From the NCBI RefSeq assembly GCF_964204865.1, contig NC_135262.1, positions 11,904,001 through 11,968,000 on the forward strand: a stretch of DNA of 64,000 bases, in the 5' to 3' direction. The DNA comes from Styela clava (lineage: Eukaryota > Chordata > Ascidiacea > Stolidobranchia > Styelidae). The notes below the pieces were generated by a model. It had not been told where the DNA came from, made no database searches, and saw only the letters and a program-made list of their open reading frames with translations. The position numbers and the translations under genes are program-made. The first letter of the stretch is position 1. Every line of letters begins with the position of its first letter. Positions 15,801 through 28,738 of this stretch are shown piece after piece.

Positions 15801-15968
15801 ATTCACCTGTAAGATCTGATCTCCTGCTTTTAACCCTGATTGAGCTGCAACGCTTCCAGGTACAACCTTTATAATATGTGTTGGGCCTTTTCCATATATT
15901 GTAAATCCAAATGCTTCTGGCCATGTGTCTGATTTTGAAAACGAATTCTGAAGCTTTGAAGATTTCAT
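9868..15968 (-). CDS. GRID2IP-like: Delphilin-like PDZ–PDZ–harmonin-N-like–PDZ scaffold protein, 5' eight exons
   Basis: Submembrane scaffold gene, minus strand; 3' end not found. Coding exons: 15807–15968, 15455–15573, 15036–15162, 12408–12632, 11962–12116, 11190–11265, 11000–11094, 9868–9953. All phases agree over 1,045 nt (348 codons plus 1). The start MKSSKL is preceded by an in-frame TAA, and PDZ1 begins within 20 residues of it, as in delphilin. PDZ1: WPEAFGFTIYGKGP, GLKAGDQILQVN, then PPSLGVV. PDZ2: NEFGFSLIG to DLVIK and IDGYLITSLFQARR. A harmonin-N-like helical domain follows, with EPFVFTLTAIL and LRIFIPRQHKSVYDTLV. PDZ3 starts at MSFGITLRGENPVQVQ. Vertebrate delphilin, as I recall it, is PDZ–HN–PDZ–FH2, so the second PDZ here is extra. 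Whirlin and PDZD7 share the domain order, but PDZ1 reads as delphilin. Delphilin anchors glutamate-receptor GluD2; a synaptic role here is inference. Weak points: a non-consensus GTCCGT donor after exon 3 and the acceptor chosen for exon 7. Confidence 0.85.
11620..11854. mobile_element. MITE with ~80-bp terminal inverted repeats and duplicated target
   Basis: The left arm (11,620–11,700) reads GTGCTCCCGAAGTATGCG, then a stretch with AAGATGGCGGACATCGGAA, then GGTTAGGGTTAGG. The right arm (11,776–11,854) is its reverse complement with few differences. CGAATAAAT flanks both ends (11,611–11,619 and 11,855–11,863), which gives an 8–9-bp target duplication. No coding capacity is visible. The duplication length fits hAT or Mutator-type elements, so the superfamily is undecided. 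It lies in the intron between exons 5 and 6 of the delphilin-like gene. Confidence 0.85.
14252..14277. repeat. Small perfect inverted repeat
   Basis: TATACAGTG and CACTGTATA form a 9-bp perfect stem around an 8-nt loop, in the 2.4-kb intron between exons 3 and 4 of the delphilin-like gene. No function is implied, and a chance palindrome is possible in DNA this AT-rich. Confidence 0.4.
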
Positions 15969-16899
15969 TATGAAATTTAACAGAATAGCTATTTCAATTG
16001 ATTCAAATGTTGTATTTTAGTCTGAAGAAGTTCTCATATCCTTTATACCGCTGTGCCCCGGAACCACTGTGACAATAACACGAGGTATGGACTTCACGTT
16101 ATATTCGCTCAGCCGATCGATCATCTCTTAAAATTTTAATGAGGTTTGCTGTCACAGGCAAATTAGTATACTTGGGCTACTCACATTTAATATATTCAAG
16201 AATTGAAACAAAATTCATTTTGCATTATTCTGTTATTAATTGGTATTATTAAACAAAGATCTATGCAATAAATACTGAGATGTAGGAGGGGGTGTAGGAC
16301 TGGGATATGTAGTAACCGTTTATTTTTTCGCCATAGCGTTTATAACGTATACCAATCCTGGCCAAGGCAGTGTACAAGAGCGGGTCATTTCTCTTGAAGT
16401 TTACATATACAGTATATCAATTGTTCTAATTTCGAAACGACTTTTTATTTAATATTTTTGTAAAACATAAATATTTATAACACAGTTGTCACGAGAATCG
16501 AAATAAGAGTTATAAATGAAAGAATTTCCTAAGTGTCGAGTATAACAAGTTGGTTTTATCATAATGAGTGTAAAAATGAGAATATTATCATTTTTCAGAA
16601 AAGCAATTACCAGAAACTAATAAAATAGCTTAAGAATTGTTTAAATGAATCAATTATGTGTAATCAACTTTAAAAGAATAATAGAATACAATGACTACCA
16701 TGTCATGTACTTTTTTATATTTAAGTGAGATGAACCGGTATGACTACTTTCTCCAGATTCGGGTTTGGTTTAAAAATACCGCGATAATGTCTATTTGCGT
16801 AGGTCATTATTAACAGGTATAGTCCTTGTTAAAATTAGTCGGGATTAACACAAAATGTTCACGCTCTCAAGTCGTGTTAAAATAAAGACATGGTGGATT

Positions 16900-17240
16900 T
16901 ATAAAGAATAAACTAAAGTGCCCTGAAGCAGGAGCATGAAAAGCGCGAAAACCTCTCTCACGCTATGAATGAATATCCGACTGCACTTTTTTGTGAACTC
17001 TCCTTTTACCGGGAACGGTAGACAAGATTCTTTTCACGTTAGTCTTGTTCGTCGTGGCGACGGGTGTGCGTTTGGTTGATGGTAATGTCTTCGATCAAGT
17101 ATTGTTCCTAACCAGGAGCAATTTGATTGAGACATAGAGACTGCTGAATATCGCAGCCACAACTGACAACCTTCAACTACAAAGACATCGGACTGAAAAC
17201 CAATCACAATTTTTGCTCAATTCGATAAAAGAGTTATACA
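16900..17240 (+). promoter_or_regulatory. Candidate promoter / non-coding first exon
   Basis: This stretch is clearly richer in G and C than its surroundings and ends in a good donor, ATACAAG|GTAAGTGCC, at 17,240/17,241. It lies about 0.9 kb upstream of the minus-strand delphilin-like start and about 11.5 kb upstream of the plus-strand gene at 28,739. It could be a non-coding first exon of the latter or the minus gene's promoter. No long reading frame crosses it. This is inference from composition and one splice signal. Confidence 0.3.
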
Positions 17241-20200
17241 AGGTAAGTGCCAACGTTTAGTACGAAATTATTTAATTTTTTTTCTCATATTCCACCTTAT
17301 CAAAAGCGGGACGTTGTCGCTAAGGGTGAAAAATCATACATTTAATCAGCTTGTTTCACTTTTTCCATCTTTCTGTGCGTACCAATAGTTTTTTTATGAC
17401 GATAAACGGATGAAAATTTAAATGTGTATTCGAGAATATTCAGCTTGTCGACATTAAGAACTCACATAAAAAGTTACAAAAGAATTCACTGCGTATTCAG
17501 AAAAAACAAATCCACATATGCTACTGTATTTATGTGTTCGTCGTAGTTAAAGTGAGTAGTCTCACACCGGGTACAAAACATGTGAGTAGTAGTATTTTTG
17601 AAGAAATGACCAAATTCAATAGAAGTTATAAAATCAGTGAACATGTTAAACAACCTGATATTTTCTGAATTTTCAAGAAAGTTCACAGCTTTCTTGAACT
17701 TCCAACTTGCTTTGTTGATGATGAGTTTGAATTTATATTGGTATGGATGTCAACACGAAATCCTATACTACAGCATCAACGTTTTGCGCAGATTGTATAA
17801 CATGAAATAAAGTATCAAATAAGCAGCTGTGATGTCGCAACTCATCGCCAGATTTTGCGTCGGGTCGTACAAACTTTGTGGATTAAGATGGAATTTCATA
17901 CCCACGAACTAAAACTTAACTTTTAAAAATTGAACGTTGATTATTTAAAGGAGCAATACTCAAGTGATAACTTCACATAATTTAGTCGTGGATAGGTAGC
18001 ACACTGAAGAGATAACTTGGACGTATAAGATCAACTTTATTGCGTGATAAACGTGCAAAATTAGTTAAATTATACTTCTAAGCAGATGCTTTTGCAAATT
18101 TTAACAACTGGGAACCACGCTTTGGTATCAATAACTGAATAGGTAATGTGGTCTCTGCGCATTTGTGCATTACGCAAGCGATTATGTTCCGCGAATAATA
18201 AGTGAAATCTCGTCATTTTGAAACAGATTTAAATTTAAAAATTATTGATGCACAATTTTGATCAAATCATGGTAATTTCTAATACGTGTAACTTTTTTAA
18301 TTCAGTATAAGTTTCAATCAAAATAGTACGTTGCGAAACTCATTTGTTCGCTGTTTCGAAGAACTTATTCCGATACAATATTTCGGCAATATGACAAACT
18401 CATCGCTCATTATATTGACCACAAAATAATTATATATATACTTGTTTAAAATGCCTCTCATATTATGACGTATAAAACGATAAACTTAGGATGCGGTTGT
18501 CTGCTTGAAACAATTAAAACGTATAATTTGAAATAGGTTGAAACATCACATCCTCAAGGCTCAGAAGGTAATTATATGTACCACGCACTTGCTTTGCATT
18601 AAATTTCACTGCGGACATTTCAAAACTGATACTGGGAAAATGTCACAAGATTATTTGTTCTGCTGTTCTATGTTTAGAATAAGAAAAGCGTAGGTCGATA
18701 ATCACACTGCTAAATCTTGGGTTTGGTTCATGCTTTGTCGCCCAAGGTTCTTTTATACGATTGCCGGAAATTTTAAGAAATTCTTCCCATACAAGCATTA
18801 AGTCGAAAATAGATTTGGTAATATTTATGACAAGTGTACGTCATTAGGATTCTAAGCAGTATTTTAATAGAGATACGCGTTGGAGGTTTTTCAAAATGCT
18901 ATTCGCATTGAATGAAAAACTTTTGAAACAGATTTATATTTATTTGGTTCTTCGTAGCGAAAGTTAGCTGCAAAAAAATATATGAAAATCTTGTTTCTCT
19001 GAATTCGTTTCCATATTAAAAGAAACTTGTTAAGAGTCACTTCGTCTACATTGACACTGTTGCAATGTTATTTAAATATAACAAATAATAAAATCAAATA
19101 AAAGCAATTCAATTGACTTTATTTGACGATTGCTGACGTGTTTGCAACCAGTTGAATTTTGATTGGACTTATTATATAGCAGGTCTGAGGCAAAATCAGA
19201 AAGTAATTCCCAAACAATGAATGAATGCTGTATATTTAAAATGATCGATTCCTGTTTCAAGCTTACGTCAAATTATATCAGTTGGCTTTTCAATTTCCAG
19301 ACAAAACATATTTTCATTATATTATTACTTGGTCCATTACTATGTGCTGTTTTGTAGTTCCCAATAGAAGTTTTTGCTTTTTAATTGCTTAATATATCTT
19401 CTATTAGAGATGACTTGTGTTTTGATTCAATTTCATTCCACTTTGTATACTAATTCTGTTGAGAGGAAATTGCCTATTTCCAGCTACTTCAATATATTTA
19501 TGCCATAAAATGTATTGCATTTATGGCTCATATCCTGTACAAGTGTTTACAAATGTGATATCCAATCCACATTCTCTGAAAACATCGTCCATCATAATAT
19601 CATTTTTCATCCCAATGTAATATGTTTACAAACACGCGTGTCACCTAATATAAACATTCATGTCAAAACAAAATACGTTTATTTAAACAACTTAATCTTT
19701 GTTTTGGTTTTTATAAACAAAATCATAATGAACAATAACTTTTCATCATAAAATGTAATTGTTCGTGGCATTTATAATTGTGAAAAGAGTAATTTGGTTT
19801 TCAACTAATGAGTCTATACAGAAAGCAAATGTGAAGGAAAATGTTCATCATTTTTCACAAGTTGATTATTGATTGCATGGGAATGAAATTTTAACATGGC
19901 AGGTATATCTCGGTACTCATGAAGGTTGAATTGTCGTTTGAAAATGTAATATCCTAATCTATTTATTAAATGTCCTCGATCATTTCGACCCCATGTTAAT
20001 ATTTATTTGGCTGAAGCTTTGACTTAAAATGATTAGTTTGCTTCATTCAAACTTATTGCTCGGAACGCATTCTGTTGTTATGGTGTGAATAAACCCTACT
20101 AAAATGTTTACTTTTAGTAAACCAATAAACCGAGGCAGAGGGTTGTTAAAATATTAACCTAGTAAAGCGTATAAGTTTAATTGGTCATTCTAAAAAGGCT

Positions 20201-20800
20201 TCATGGTTATTGGTTTAAAGATTATCGCATCTTTTCTCTATCATCAAAGAATACTTTCACAATTACCTTTGTAATTACAAGTTTAAATTTTAATTATGCA
20301 CTGTCGGAAATACACACGGATGTTGCAAGTTAGTAAAAAAGCACTTTTGCAATAAAAGTTTATTAGACTTAATGAGTTTCTACGTCGTTAATAACATAAG
20401 ATAACGAACTGTATGTTCAGGTGGCACCGAGCAGAATGCACGGAAAAATTGCCTATTTGGTTTATTAACATCAATATTCTCTGAGGATACCGTTTTTTCA
20501 TCTTTCCGATATTAAATTAGTTTTACTGGCTGAAGTATTAGTTAGATATTTTAAGCATTACTTTCTTATGACTGGTTTCTTGGCCACATTAATGGCAACA
20601 AAAACTATAAAAATATTATCTAAATGAACTTGTATTATTTTTAGCGTATTGGATATTAACCCCTAACGTACTTGCGTGATGGAGGTTTTTAGGTTAAAGG
20701 GGTTAATAAAATCCAATGACATTTTTATAAAATATGTAATGATTCCAATTACTTATAGAACTACAAGTTTTGTAAGAAGACTGCATTGTAAATTTTTTAA
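17241..20800. other. Non-coding stretch, nothing recognised except a small inverted repeat
   Basis: The sequence is AT-rich. Several 60–80-codon frames occur (17,486–17,686; 19,163–19,357; 19,515–19,751), but they are hydrophobic or low in complexity, lack splice context and are not supported as genes. The only structured element noticed is the inverted repeat at 20,654–20,708. Confidence 0.5.
20654..20708. repeat. 55-bp element with perfect 11-bp inverted ends
   Basis: TATTAACCCCT at the left and AGGGGTTAATA at the right are exact reverse complements around a 33-bp core. It may be a very short MITE remnant or a hairpin. I saw no clear target duplication. Confidence 0.55.
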
Positions 20801-20805
20801 ACAAA

Positions 20806-21075
20806 ATGGCCCAAGGCTGTGATAAAATGTTTGAAATCTTTGACATGAGAAAATTTAAATTTTTACAAATTGTTCAAAATCACCAGACTGTCGCCAGAAT
20901 ATTGGACCTTATAAATCAGCATGCACAATTACTACTAACTGAATTGTGTAAGAAGTTTGAAATATGGTCCAGACTACGCCATCCCGATTTTTTTAATCGC
21001 ATGTTGTCTCCAGATAATAGTGATATATTTAACACTGCGAGACAATATCAGAATGTAGGAAGCGAAGACAATTGA
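20806..21075 (+). CDS. Possible small intronless gene, 89 aa, unknown
   Basis: The frame opens with MAQGCDKMFEIF and closes with NVGSEDN. The start context ACAAAATGG is strong (A at −3, G at +4). An acceptor-like TTATAG lies about 50 bp upstream, and AATAAA signals follow at 21,259 and 21,276. The peptide is mixed in composition and looks helical and amphipathic (ILDLINQHAQLLLTELCKKF), unlike the AT-driven frames around it. I recognise no domain, signal peptide or membrane segment. It could be a small gene, a last exon or chance. Conservation or a transcript would decide. Confidence 0.35.
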   Translation: MAQGCDKMFEIFDMRKFKFLQIVQNHQTVARILDLINQHAQLLLTELCKKFEIWSRLRHPDFFNRMLSPDNSDIFNTARQYQNVGSEDN

Positions 21076-21299
21076 AATAGGTTTGTTGAAACATAACTGA
21101 GATCATGCTCGATAAAAATAATGGAACGATCTTTTATGTCCACTGGAAAGAAAGTGAGAAAATAATAGTCCATGACCGATATTTCAATCCTGCTCAATTA
21201 CGTTATAGACAAGTGTCATATATGAATACAAGTTGTAGTAAAACTAGCAACGTTTTGTAATAAATGAGGTTACATAATAAAGTTATTACTATGGATGCA

Positions 21300-24200
21300 A
21301 TAAATCTTGCCTTCACTTTCTTTTACGATAAAGGTCAAATACAATTAAGAATATTTCCGAATTTGCCAATTGAATCTAATATAGTTTGCAAACGTGACCA
21401 TGATAAATATGAACTATATGAATCGCCATGCTGAATGCATTATACATAATCTTTGTGGTTTGCATTAGGATTTTTGTTCATTTCCGCTCCATTTTTTTAA
21501 AGTTTTGGATACTCGTTTTCTTTACAATCAATTTTTGAAGTGATCACTGGTATTTTTTGATTTTATATCAAATTTTCGCAGCAAATCAATTCCATTTGTT
21601 ACGTTTTTTGTATTTGAAAGTTGTCAGTGTCTGCTCAAGTAACGAACAAGTTGTATGACATATGATGGTGTATACACGTATCAGGTGTAAACTGCGAGAT
21701 CGCGTCAAACGTTGCACTCCTGGGGCTTATTACCACATTTTATCTTGATAGAACATTTAGTCGACTTGCCCGCAGGGAGACACTCCGCATACTTGGATTT
21801 GTTAAACAAACGCTTGAAATTTTATAAGAATAAAATAGCGATTTGATAATTTTTGGTTCAAATCCGGTCATACCGACGCTGCAACAAATTTTCTGAACAG
21901 TGTGCATATTTTATTCTTTTAAATTTTGAATTCTTCAGTAAAGAAAGGTTTTCTTTCCAAAACGAATACTGTAAAAATCTTATTTTTCCAAATTTACAAA
22001 TATGTACACATAAAAGACAATTTAATACATGCATAACCAAAAAAATGATAAAGATACCAGAACATGTCATTTTTGAGTGAAGATGTGCAACTTTGGATTA
22101 ATTATTTTCAAATATACTTTTTGATCAAAGGGGACTTTGTACAACTGAAAACCTGATCATTCTTACTTTACCATTTCCGTTTAATAATCTATTTTGCGCC
22201 TTTAATTATCGGTTTTGCTAAATACATTCGTCGCGGGTCATCAAGTCAGACTAGTTATCTCCATTATAGTTTAAAAATGAGGGGTTCTGGTTGAAACCTG
22301 TCACCTGATTTAGATAAATATTAGCTACGATACTGGAAAAATAAATATCGCCTTTCGGGCGTATCATATACCCTGTTTAACTTGAGCTTCCATTACCTTC
22401 ATTATCTTCTAATGTAAATGGAGTGAACTCTTTGGCCTCTAAAGGAAATATTTGGCACAAATTAAGTTAACTAAAAACCAGTTGTTGAAATATGTTACAT
22501 TTAATAAGTAAAACAACACATACAATTATTTCGGTTTTGTCACTCTTGCTAACAGGGTATAGTTTTATGTTTGTGTGAACGTAGAAAATATTTAAATTTA
22601 TTGACGAATTAGTTAGAAATACTTGTTTATAAATCTAGTTAACTACATAAATTCACAGTTCATGAAAGTCCAAAAGTTTTATGCTACAACGAAAAACTGT
22701 CACGGACTATCACAAGCCAGGAGGGTGATACGTATCCTGCACCAACGCTTATCATCAATATTTAACTCAATAACATCATACATAAGTCTTCGGAAGATAT
22801 TTAAGATCGTTGAAAATAGGGTCGCTTTCTGAATTTCTAGCAAGTGTCTTTATTGTCGTTTTGCAATTTTTATTTGTCATTTTATTTGTTTTCTAGTAAT
22901 TGCTTTGATGTCTTTATTATTAAGTCCTATAACCTATAATAGGGTTTTGTATTAGGACATGAAGACACTCTGGAAACATTGACTACAGTGTGTTTCAACA
23001 CTCTCAGCATGGGTGCAGCAGCAAAATTAATAAAATGACTGAGACACAAAATTGGAATATTCGGTATATATTGTTTCGAATAAACTCAGTGTATTTCCTC
23101 ACGTATACGATTTTTATGATTATCTGCCATCAATCCATTGATGAAACTCGTTCGTTAACATAATTAACACATGTATATCGTGTTAGCTTTGTTATAATTA
23201 CCGGTTTATCTTATACTTATCATTATCTACGCCGGATCTGTAAATTTAGCATAATAGAAAATAAGGCTACGACGTAACCAGGTCTCAACAGAACACGTGT
23301 AATCTTCGATTCGTCCACGCGTTCAGCGCCTGATCACACTGTGATTCAACCAGCTATTCCCGGTATTTAAACCTACGAATTAATACCTAATCAGCAGTGT
23401 TGTGGAACGATCAAAAGTACCAAATAAAAACTGAACAAATCCGGGTGGAAATTTCAACATTTTAACTACGAATTGTGATAACATGCCTAGGTATGCATGG
23501 GCGTAGTCCTAAATCCCACACGAACACTTGGGTTCAAGGTATGTTTCAGTTTTCTGGTATTTCTTTCTCAAAATGAGAGAAATTTATTATCACGATTTTC
23601 TTGTTTTTCCTGCTTAGCAACTTTTTGCTAACTTCTCTCGTATTAGTCAACCCGCATGGTTCGAATAATTCAATGCAGAACAGTTGCTTTTAAGTCACTA
23701 AAACAAAGTTAACATCTTCGTTTTCTTGCACAATAAAATTTATTTGTAAATTTTTGCCTAATAACATAGGATTCATACAACGTGAGGACATCATGTAAAA
23801 ATTGATGTTTTTTGAGTAATTTAACACTCGAAAAGTTTCGTAACGCGAATCGTGAAAACATTAATGATTGCGTCATGCAGTTAAATTATTCTTTACATCT
23901 ATTCACTTTCAACGTGGTGTCCCGCATTAAATAATCATACATTGACGTACTTTCAGAAAATTGTTAGAATGAATTTTAGTGAACTGCACAAATGTCTGCG
24001 AGGATATATATGTATATTCTCCAATATGTTAAAAGTACTGATACGTATTCCGTAAGTCTATGACCTATCTATAAAGCACGCTGCGCCGAAACTTATGTCA
24101 CATGCTTCAATGTTCGTTGACTTGAATATTTTCAAGAATTAGTTTATCAACAATTGTAGATGGATGGATTATGTGCTGTAATGATTTTCATTGAAATGTA

Positions 24201-27200
24201 TACGTTCAGTGGAATCTATTTGTTATTTTTATTGGGATTGTGTAAATAAACACATCATCACATCATAAATAAAATCTAAATTATTCCATTATTTAAATTT
24301 TAACGCAATTATGGCGAATGTTAAATCTGCTGCAGGTGTGCAGAACCGTATTTCAATCTAAAGTGCTAACTGAGTTTGTAAATTTTCTAAATTGTCACGT
24401 AGACTGACATAAATTTTTAATTTTTTTTCTAAGGGACATTTGTTGTTTTATAAAACATAAACATTTTGTTTACTACCATGCATTTTATATTTTTATTTTA
24501 TTGGTTGTAACATGTAATTAACATTCTTGGTTAACATTGACACTGCAACGTGAGTGTGCATTTAAATTTGATTGTTTTCTTACGATCTATAAAGATTTAC
24601 GCAACTCAATAAACGACAATTTCCCAACAGTTTAAACCGTAAACGATTAAAATCATAATGTGAATTTTCTAACATGAGAGTTAACTATCCTTCAAAACGT
24701 GCATTTCATGCATTAGTTACAATAACCATAAAATAGAAATGTGCCATGTAATGTATTACGAATCACTTTTTTCGCAAATTTAAATTAAATACGTAAATGT
24801 CACAACTGTCGTATGTGGTATTACTTATCCTGACGTATGGTATCCGCTGATTCCCGGGTATCATTAGCGACAATTCTTAGCGGTGTCATTACGGATCATT
24901 ATCATATTTAAAGAAATTATGCCTACATTATTACACTAAATGGAGGATAAAATTCTGGCATATTTCCTACGTATCTTTCAAAATTCAGCCGGGGACAAAT
25001 TATGTCAAAAAATGCCGTTTTGACGTTAGTAGATTATAAATTCGAATATCCTATTCCGGGATAATCAAATTATATTCCACCCAAAATTATTAAAAAGCAA
25101 TCATAAATTAAATCAAATAACTTGATAAAATGTATAGTTAATAGAGCAGTAAATGATATAGCTATAAACTCTTTAAAATTGGCATGTGCGGACTGAAGAA
25201 TATACGTATGAATGACGTGGTATTAATTTGTATAATTTATTCCATGATTGTGGCTCAACTTTTAAACTGAGATAAATACGCGAGAAGATTTCGGTGTGAA
25301 TTTCTGTAGAAAGGTTCTGTAGTCAGCAAGACTTGAGAGTGAACTGGGAATAATGTTGAAATAATATCAAATAGTTGAGTTTAAAAAACAGGAAAGTGGC
25401 AATATTTGTTTCGCGTGTATGGTATCAAGGTATTTCCTAAATATAGTTATTAATAATTACATATAAACCATTGAAGGTAAAACATTTTGGTTGAGCTGGA
25501 CTAGTTGCATGACTGTGTCTGTTCCGATTCACTATATGTATTGATGTGTCGAAATTATTACGAAATATTCATTGATTGGATGTGAAATATTAACTTTTCT
25601 TCTTAGAACCGCTTCCTCGAAAGAATAATTGATTGAATAATTGCTCACTGGTCGTATACTATATTATCTTCATCCCCCTGATTTATCACACGCTTCTCTT
25701 CTTTATAATGTTCTTAGAAAACTAATTCACTCCAAATCAGAAACACAGAACCACGCATTTCAATACATGGCCAATAGATAACCAATTCTTGAAATAGGAT
25801 TCAAGTTTGATTTATACTTGATTTCACTTGAAAATGAAGACGTATTGACGTTACTTTATGACGTATATGTCGTCACTTCTGCGTGAAAGTGGTTGATCGG
25901 ATTACAAAAGTAATCCTTTCGTTGTGTAACTATCGATCACTTGTAACAACCTTTATACTGCTGGGAAATTAATGAGGACTGACAGGTGATTCAACGTCGA
26001 TTCATCTCCGTAAAAATTATTGAGAAATTTTTAAGGAATGTGACGCAGTTTCATTCGGAAATATTTATAGTTATTGATTCGTCACAATTCTCAATTCATA
26101 ACACCACTGTTTTATTACTCGATGTACACACTTTCAATAAATTTTAAAATTCACTCATACAATAATTGTATAATATAATATCAAGCATTAGATAGGTTTG
26201 TTATTTTATTGATCGAATTTGTTACTTTGGGACTTTTCAAAAAATATGACACAATTTATTTTCATCACGAAGGAGAAAAAAATCATCTGAAAATGAAATA
26301 AGACACTTTTAAAAATTTTGGTCAAAACCAGAAAATCTGAACCAAACTCAAATTTTTACGTAAGAAATAATCCCATTTTTCAGAGGATGAAATAATCTTT
26401 AAACTCTTGTAAAAGTTCAGCGAAACTACCGGTTTAACTAGAATAAAAATAAATGTTGAGCCCACGCGCTCAGTGCGTGATTGGTATGATTTTATTCAAA
26501 AGCAACGAATTCACGGATTTCAATTTGCGTGGACCTGATGATTAGCAATGTCGTAGACGTTCACATCTTACTTCTTATAGAAGCCGACGGCACCTACTTC
26601 TTCTTTTTTTCTTTCAATCGTCGCCTGTCTCTCACTCAATTGTCATTTATGTTGTAAAGAGCGACGCGAATGTAGTTCGGCGCAGGACTTTTTCTCTTTA
26701 TTGTTAGAGTCAGTGACTTGTTAGTAAGAAATGTATACACTATATTGTTCAAATAAGACAATTATTAAATGGATATTTTGAGGATTTCTCGGCAATGTCA
26801 ATTTATCTCCATTATATTTCATCTGTTTTTCAATCGTTTGTTTTATTATGTGTTACCAGGTTCTAGTATTCGTTTTTATGAAAACTATCAATAACAAATA
26901 ACTAATTTGGAATGCATATTGTTTGAACATGTGCAGCAATATTTTATATTTTTGTGACTGTTATTCATAAAATTTTCAGCTTGAGATATCAGTTAATGAC
27001 TTTAGAAGTCTAGTCGATTAGAAATACATATACAACGTTTAGCATTTTATGATCATCTATTTGTAATTTAATGATATGGGATAAGAATTGGAAAGTGCAT
27101 GATGTCTCGGCATGTAAGATTGTAAAACTATATAACTCTACATTCGCTAATTCCGCGTTACCTTAGGTAGTTGTTATTTAGCAGTAGCAAGGTGCCACAT

Positions 27201-28440
27201 GCAATATTCCGTACAGAATGAGAGTTGCATGTTTTAATATCCTACAGTGTTTATTGTTGGCAGGCGTAGGGACCAGTAATATATATAAATATTTATATAA
27301 ATATCAAAAATACTGCTTGTTTGGAAAAGAATCTCCAATCATATAAGTTACGTACCAAATATTAGTTACTATGAATTGGTTATTATTTTCTGAAACGCGT
27401 TTAAATGTTTCAAACAAACAATCTGTTCCATTCATGCATTGCTTAAGATCAGATGATATTGCAAGAAACTCTATATGTCTGTGCAATAATAAACATCGAG
27501 TATTAAAGCAAATATCATTGCCTTCGGCTGTGGATTTAATACTGATTCCAGATAAGCCGTGTTTGACATATAAAGCATTCATTCCACATTACGTTTAGAC
27601 AGCAATGTTCCATTTCGTATTCAGTCACAGATTTAAAACAAAAGATAACATGTGTAATATTGTTCTTATTGAATCGCATAGAGTGGATTAGATTGTCTTA
27701 TTGAAATGTATTGAAAAATACGTTACGATTAGAACTCCAGAGCAGTAACAATATTTTATCAGATACCAACTTCAAGATAGATAATTAATTTTTATTTTTC
27801 CGCAACGGGTACAAATAGTTTGGAAAAAATCTGATGTGATGACATAGACAACTGATTTTCAATTTTCCTAACAAAGTTATTTGAGTATTATTATAGGAGA
27901 AGTGAATTTATGCATCACTCAAAAGTTAAATTCCCCCCATTTATGAAGGTTATACTTTGCATGTTATTTATTTCCTATATAATCGGATTTTTATTACCTG
28001 AATTTCGCTGGTATGAAAACCTAACGCGGGAAATTTCTTTATATCATTTAAAATGAACTCGAGTTGACATGGAAATATTGAGTTCATCTTGCAAACATTG
28101 AATATATTTTGTTGTTGAAATGCTGTTATGAATTTCCATTTTATAATTGACGTACTAGTATGAGAAATATATCGATATTTTTGCCGACGATCACTCTCTT
28201 ACAAAAGTGTAGTTCAAAACTTTTCTAAATTATTCTAGTTCATGCACCGATAACTTATAAATGTAATCCTTATAACATTTATGCAAATCCCAAATTTGAA
28301 CGGGACAAAATCCATAGTATTGATGTTGTATAGATCAATGAAGCTTTTAATTTTCCAATTAAAAGCCTAGCTTCGTTTGACGTTTACATCGACTTTTGCA
28401 AGCTCCTCATTAATAGCTATATCGACTTTTACATTTTACA
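21300..28440. other. Long non-coding stretch with two exon/promoter-like islands
   Basis: No supported coding exon. Two islands richer in G and C stand out. One at about 23,290–23,538 ends in GGTTCAAG|GTATGTTT. The other, at about 26,460–26,730, carries pyrimidine-rich and GC-rich patches and ends in a GTAAGA donor-like site. Either could be an alternative non-coding first exon or enhancer of the plus-strand gene at 28,739. Frames at 27,304–27,582 (minus) and 27,371–27,598 (plus) overlap each other in antisense; I recognise neither. Confidence 0.35.
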
Positions 28441-28738
28441 GAATATAATCTGCGAAAGACTGTGAAGAACAGTCGCAATCAATATACAAGTCACGTATTT
28501 AAGTACACTGAAGCTCAATAAAGCCTGCTTGTACTACGACGACTGGAGATTTGAGAAATTACTGCTCAGAAATTTACTTTGGATCTACATGAATAATAAA
28601 CTAAAGAATATTTTTACAACGCACCGTTTGAGATTGAATATATGTTGTTGGTATTGAAACAGAATTTCAAAATTGTTCTGAAACATTGAACAATTTGAAA
28701 TTGGTAATAGTATACACCTAGTGTTTAGCTGATTTGAG

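Noticed and set aside
21850-21870. GGTTCAAATCC, like a tRNA B-box
   Set aside because: No acceptor stem, anticodon arm or A-box at the right distance, so not a tRNA. A SINE remnant cannot be shown.
27304-27598. Two overlapping antisense frames of 75–92 codons
   Set aside because: No recognisable family, start context or splice signals. A transposon remnant is possible but not shown.
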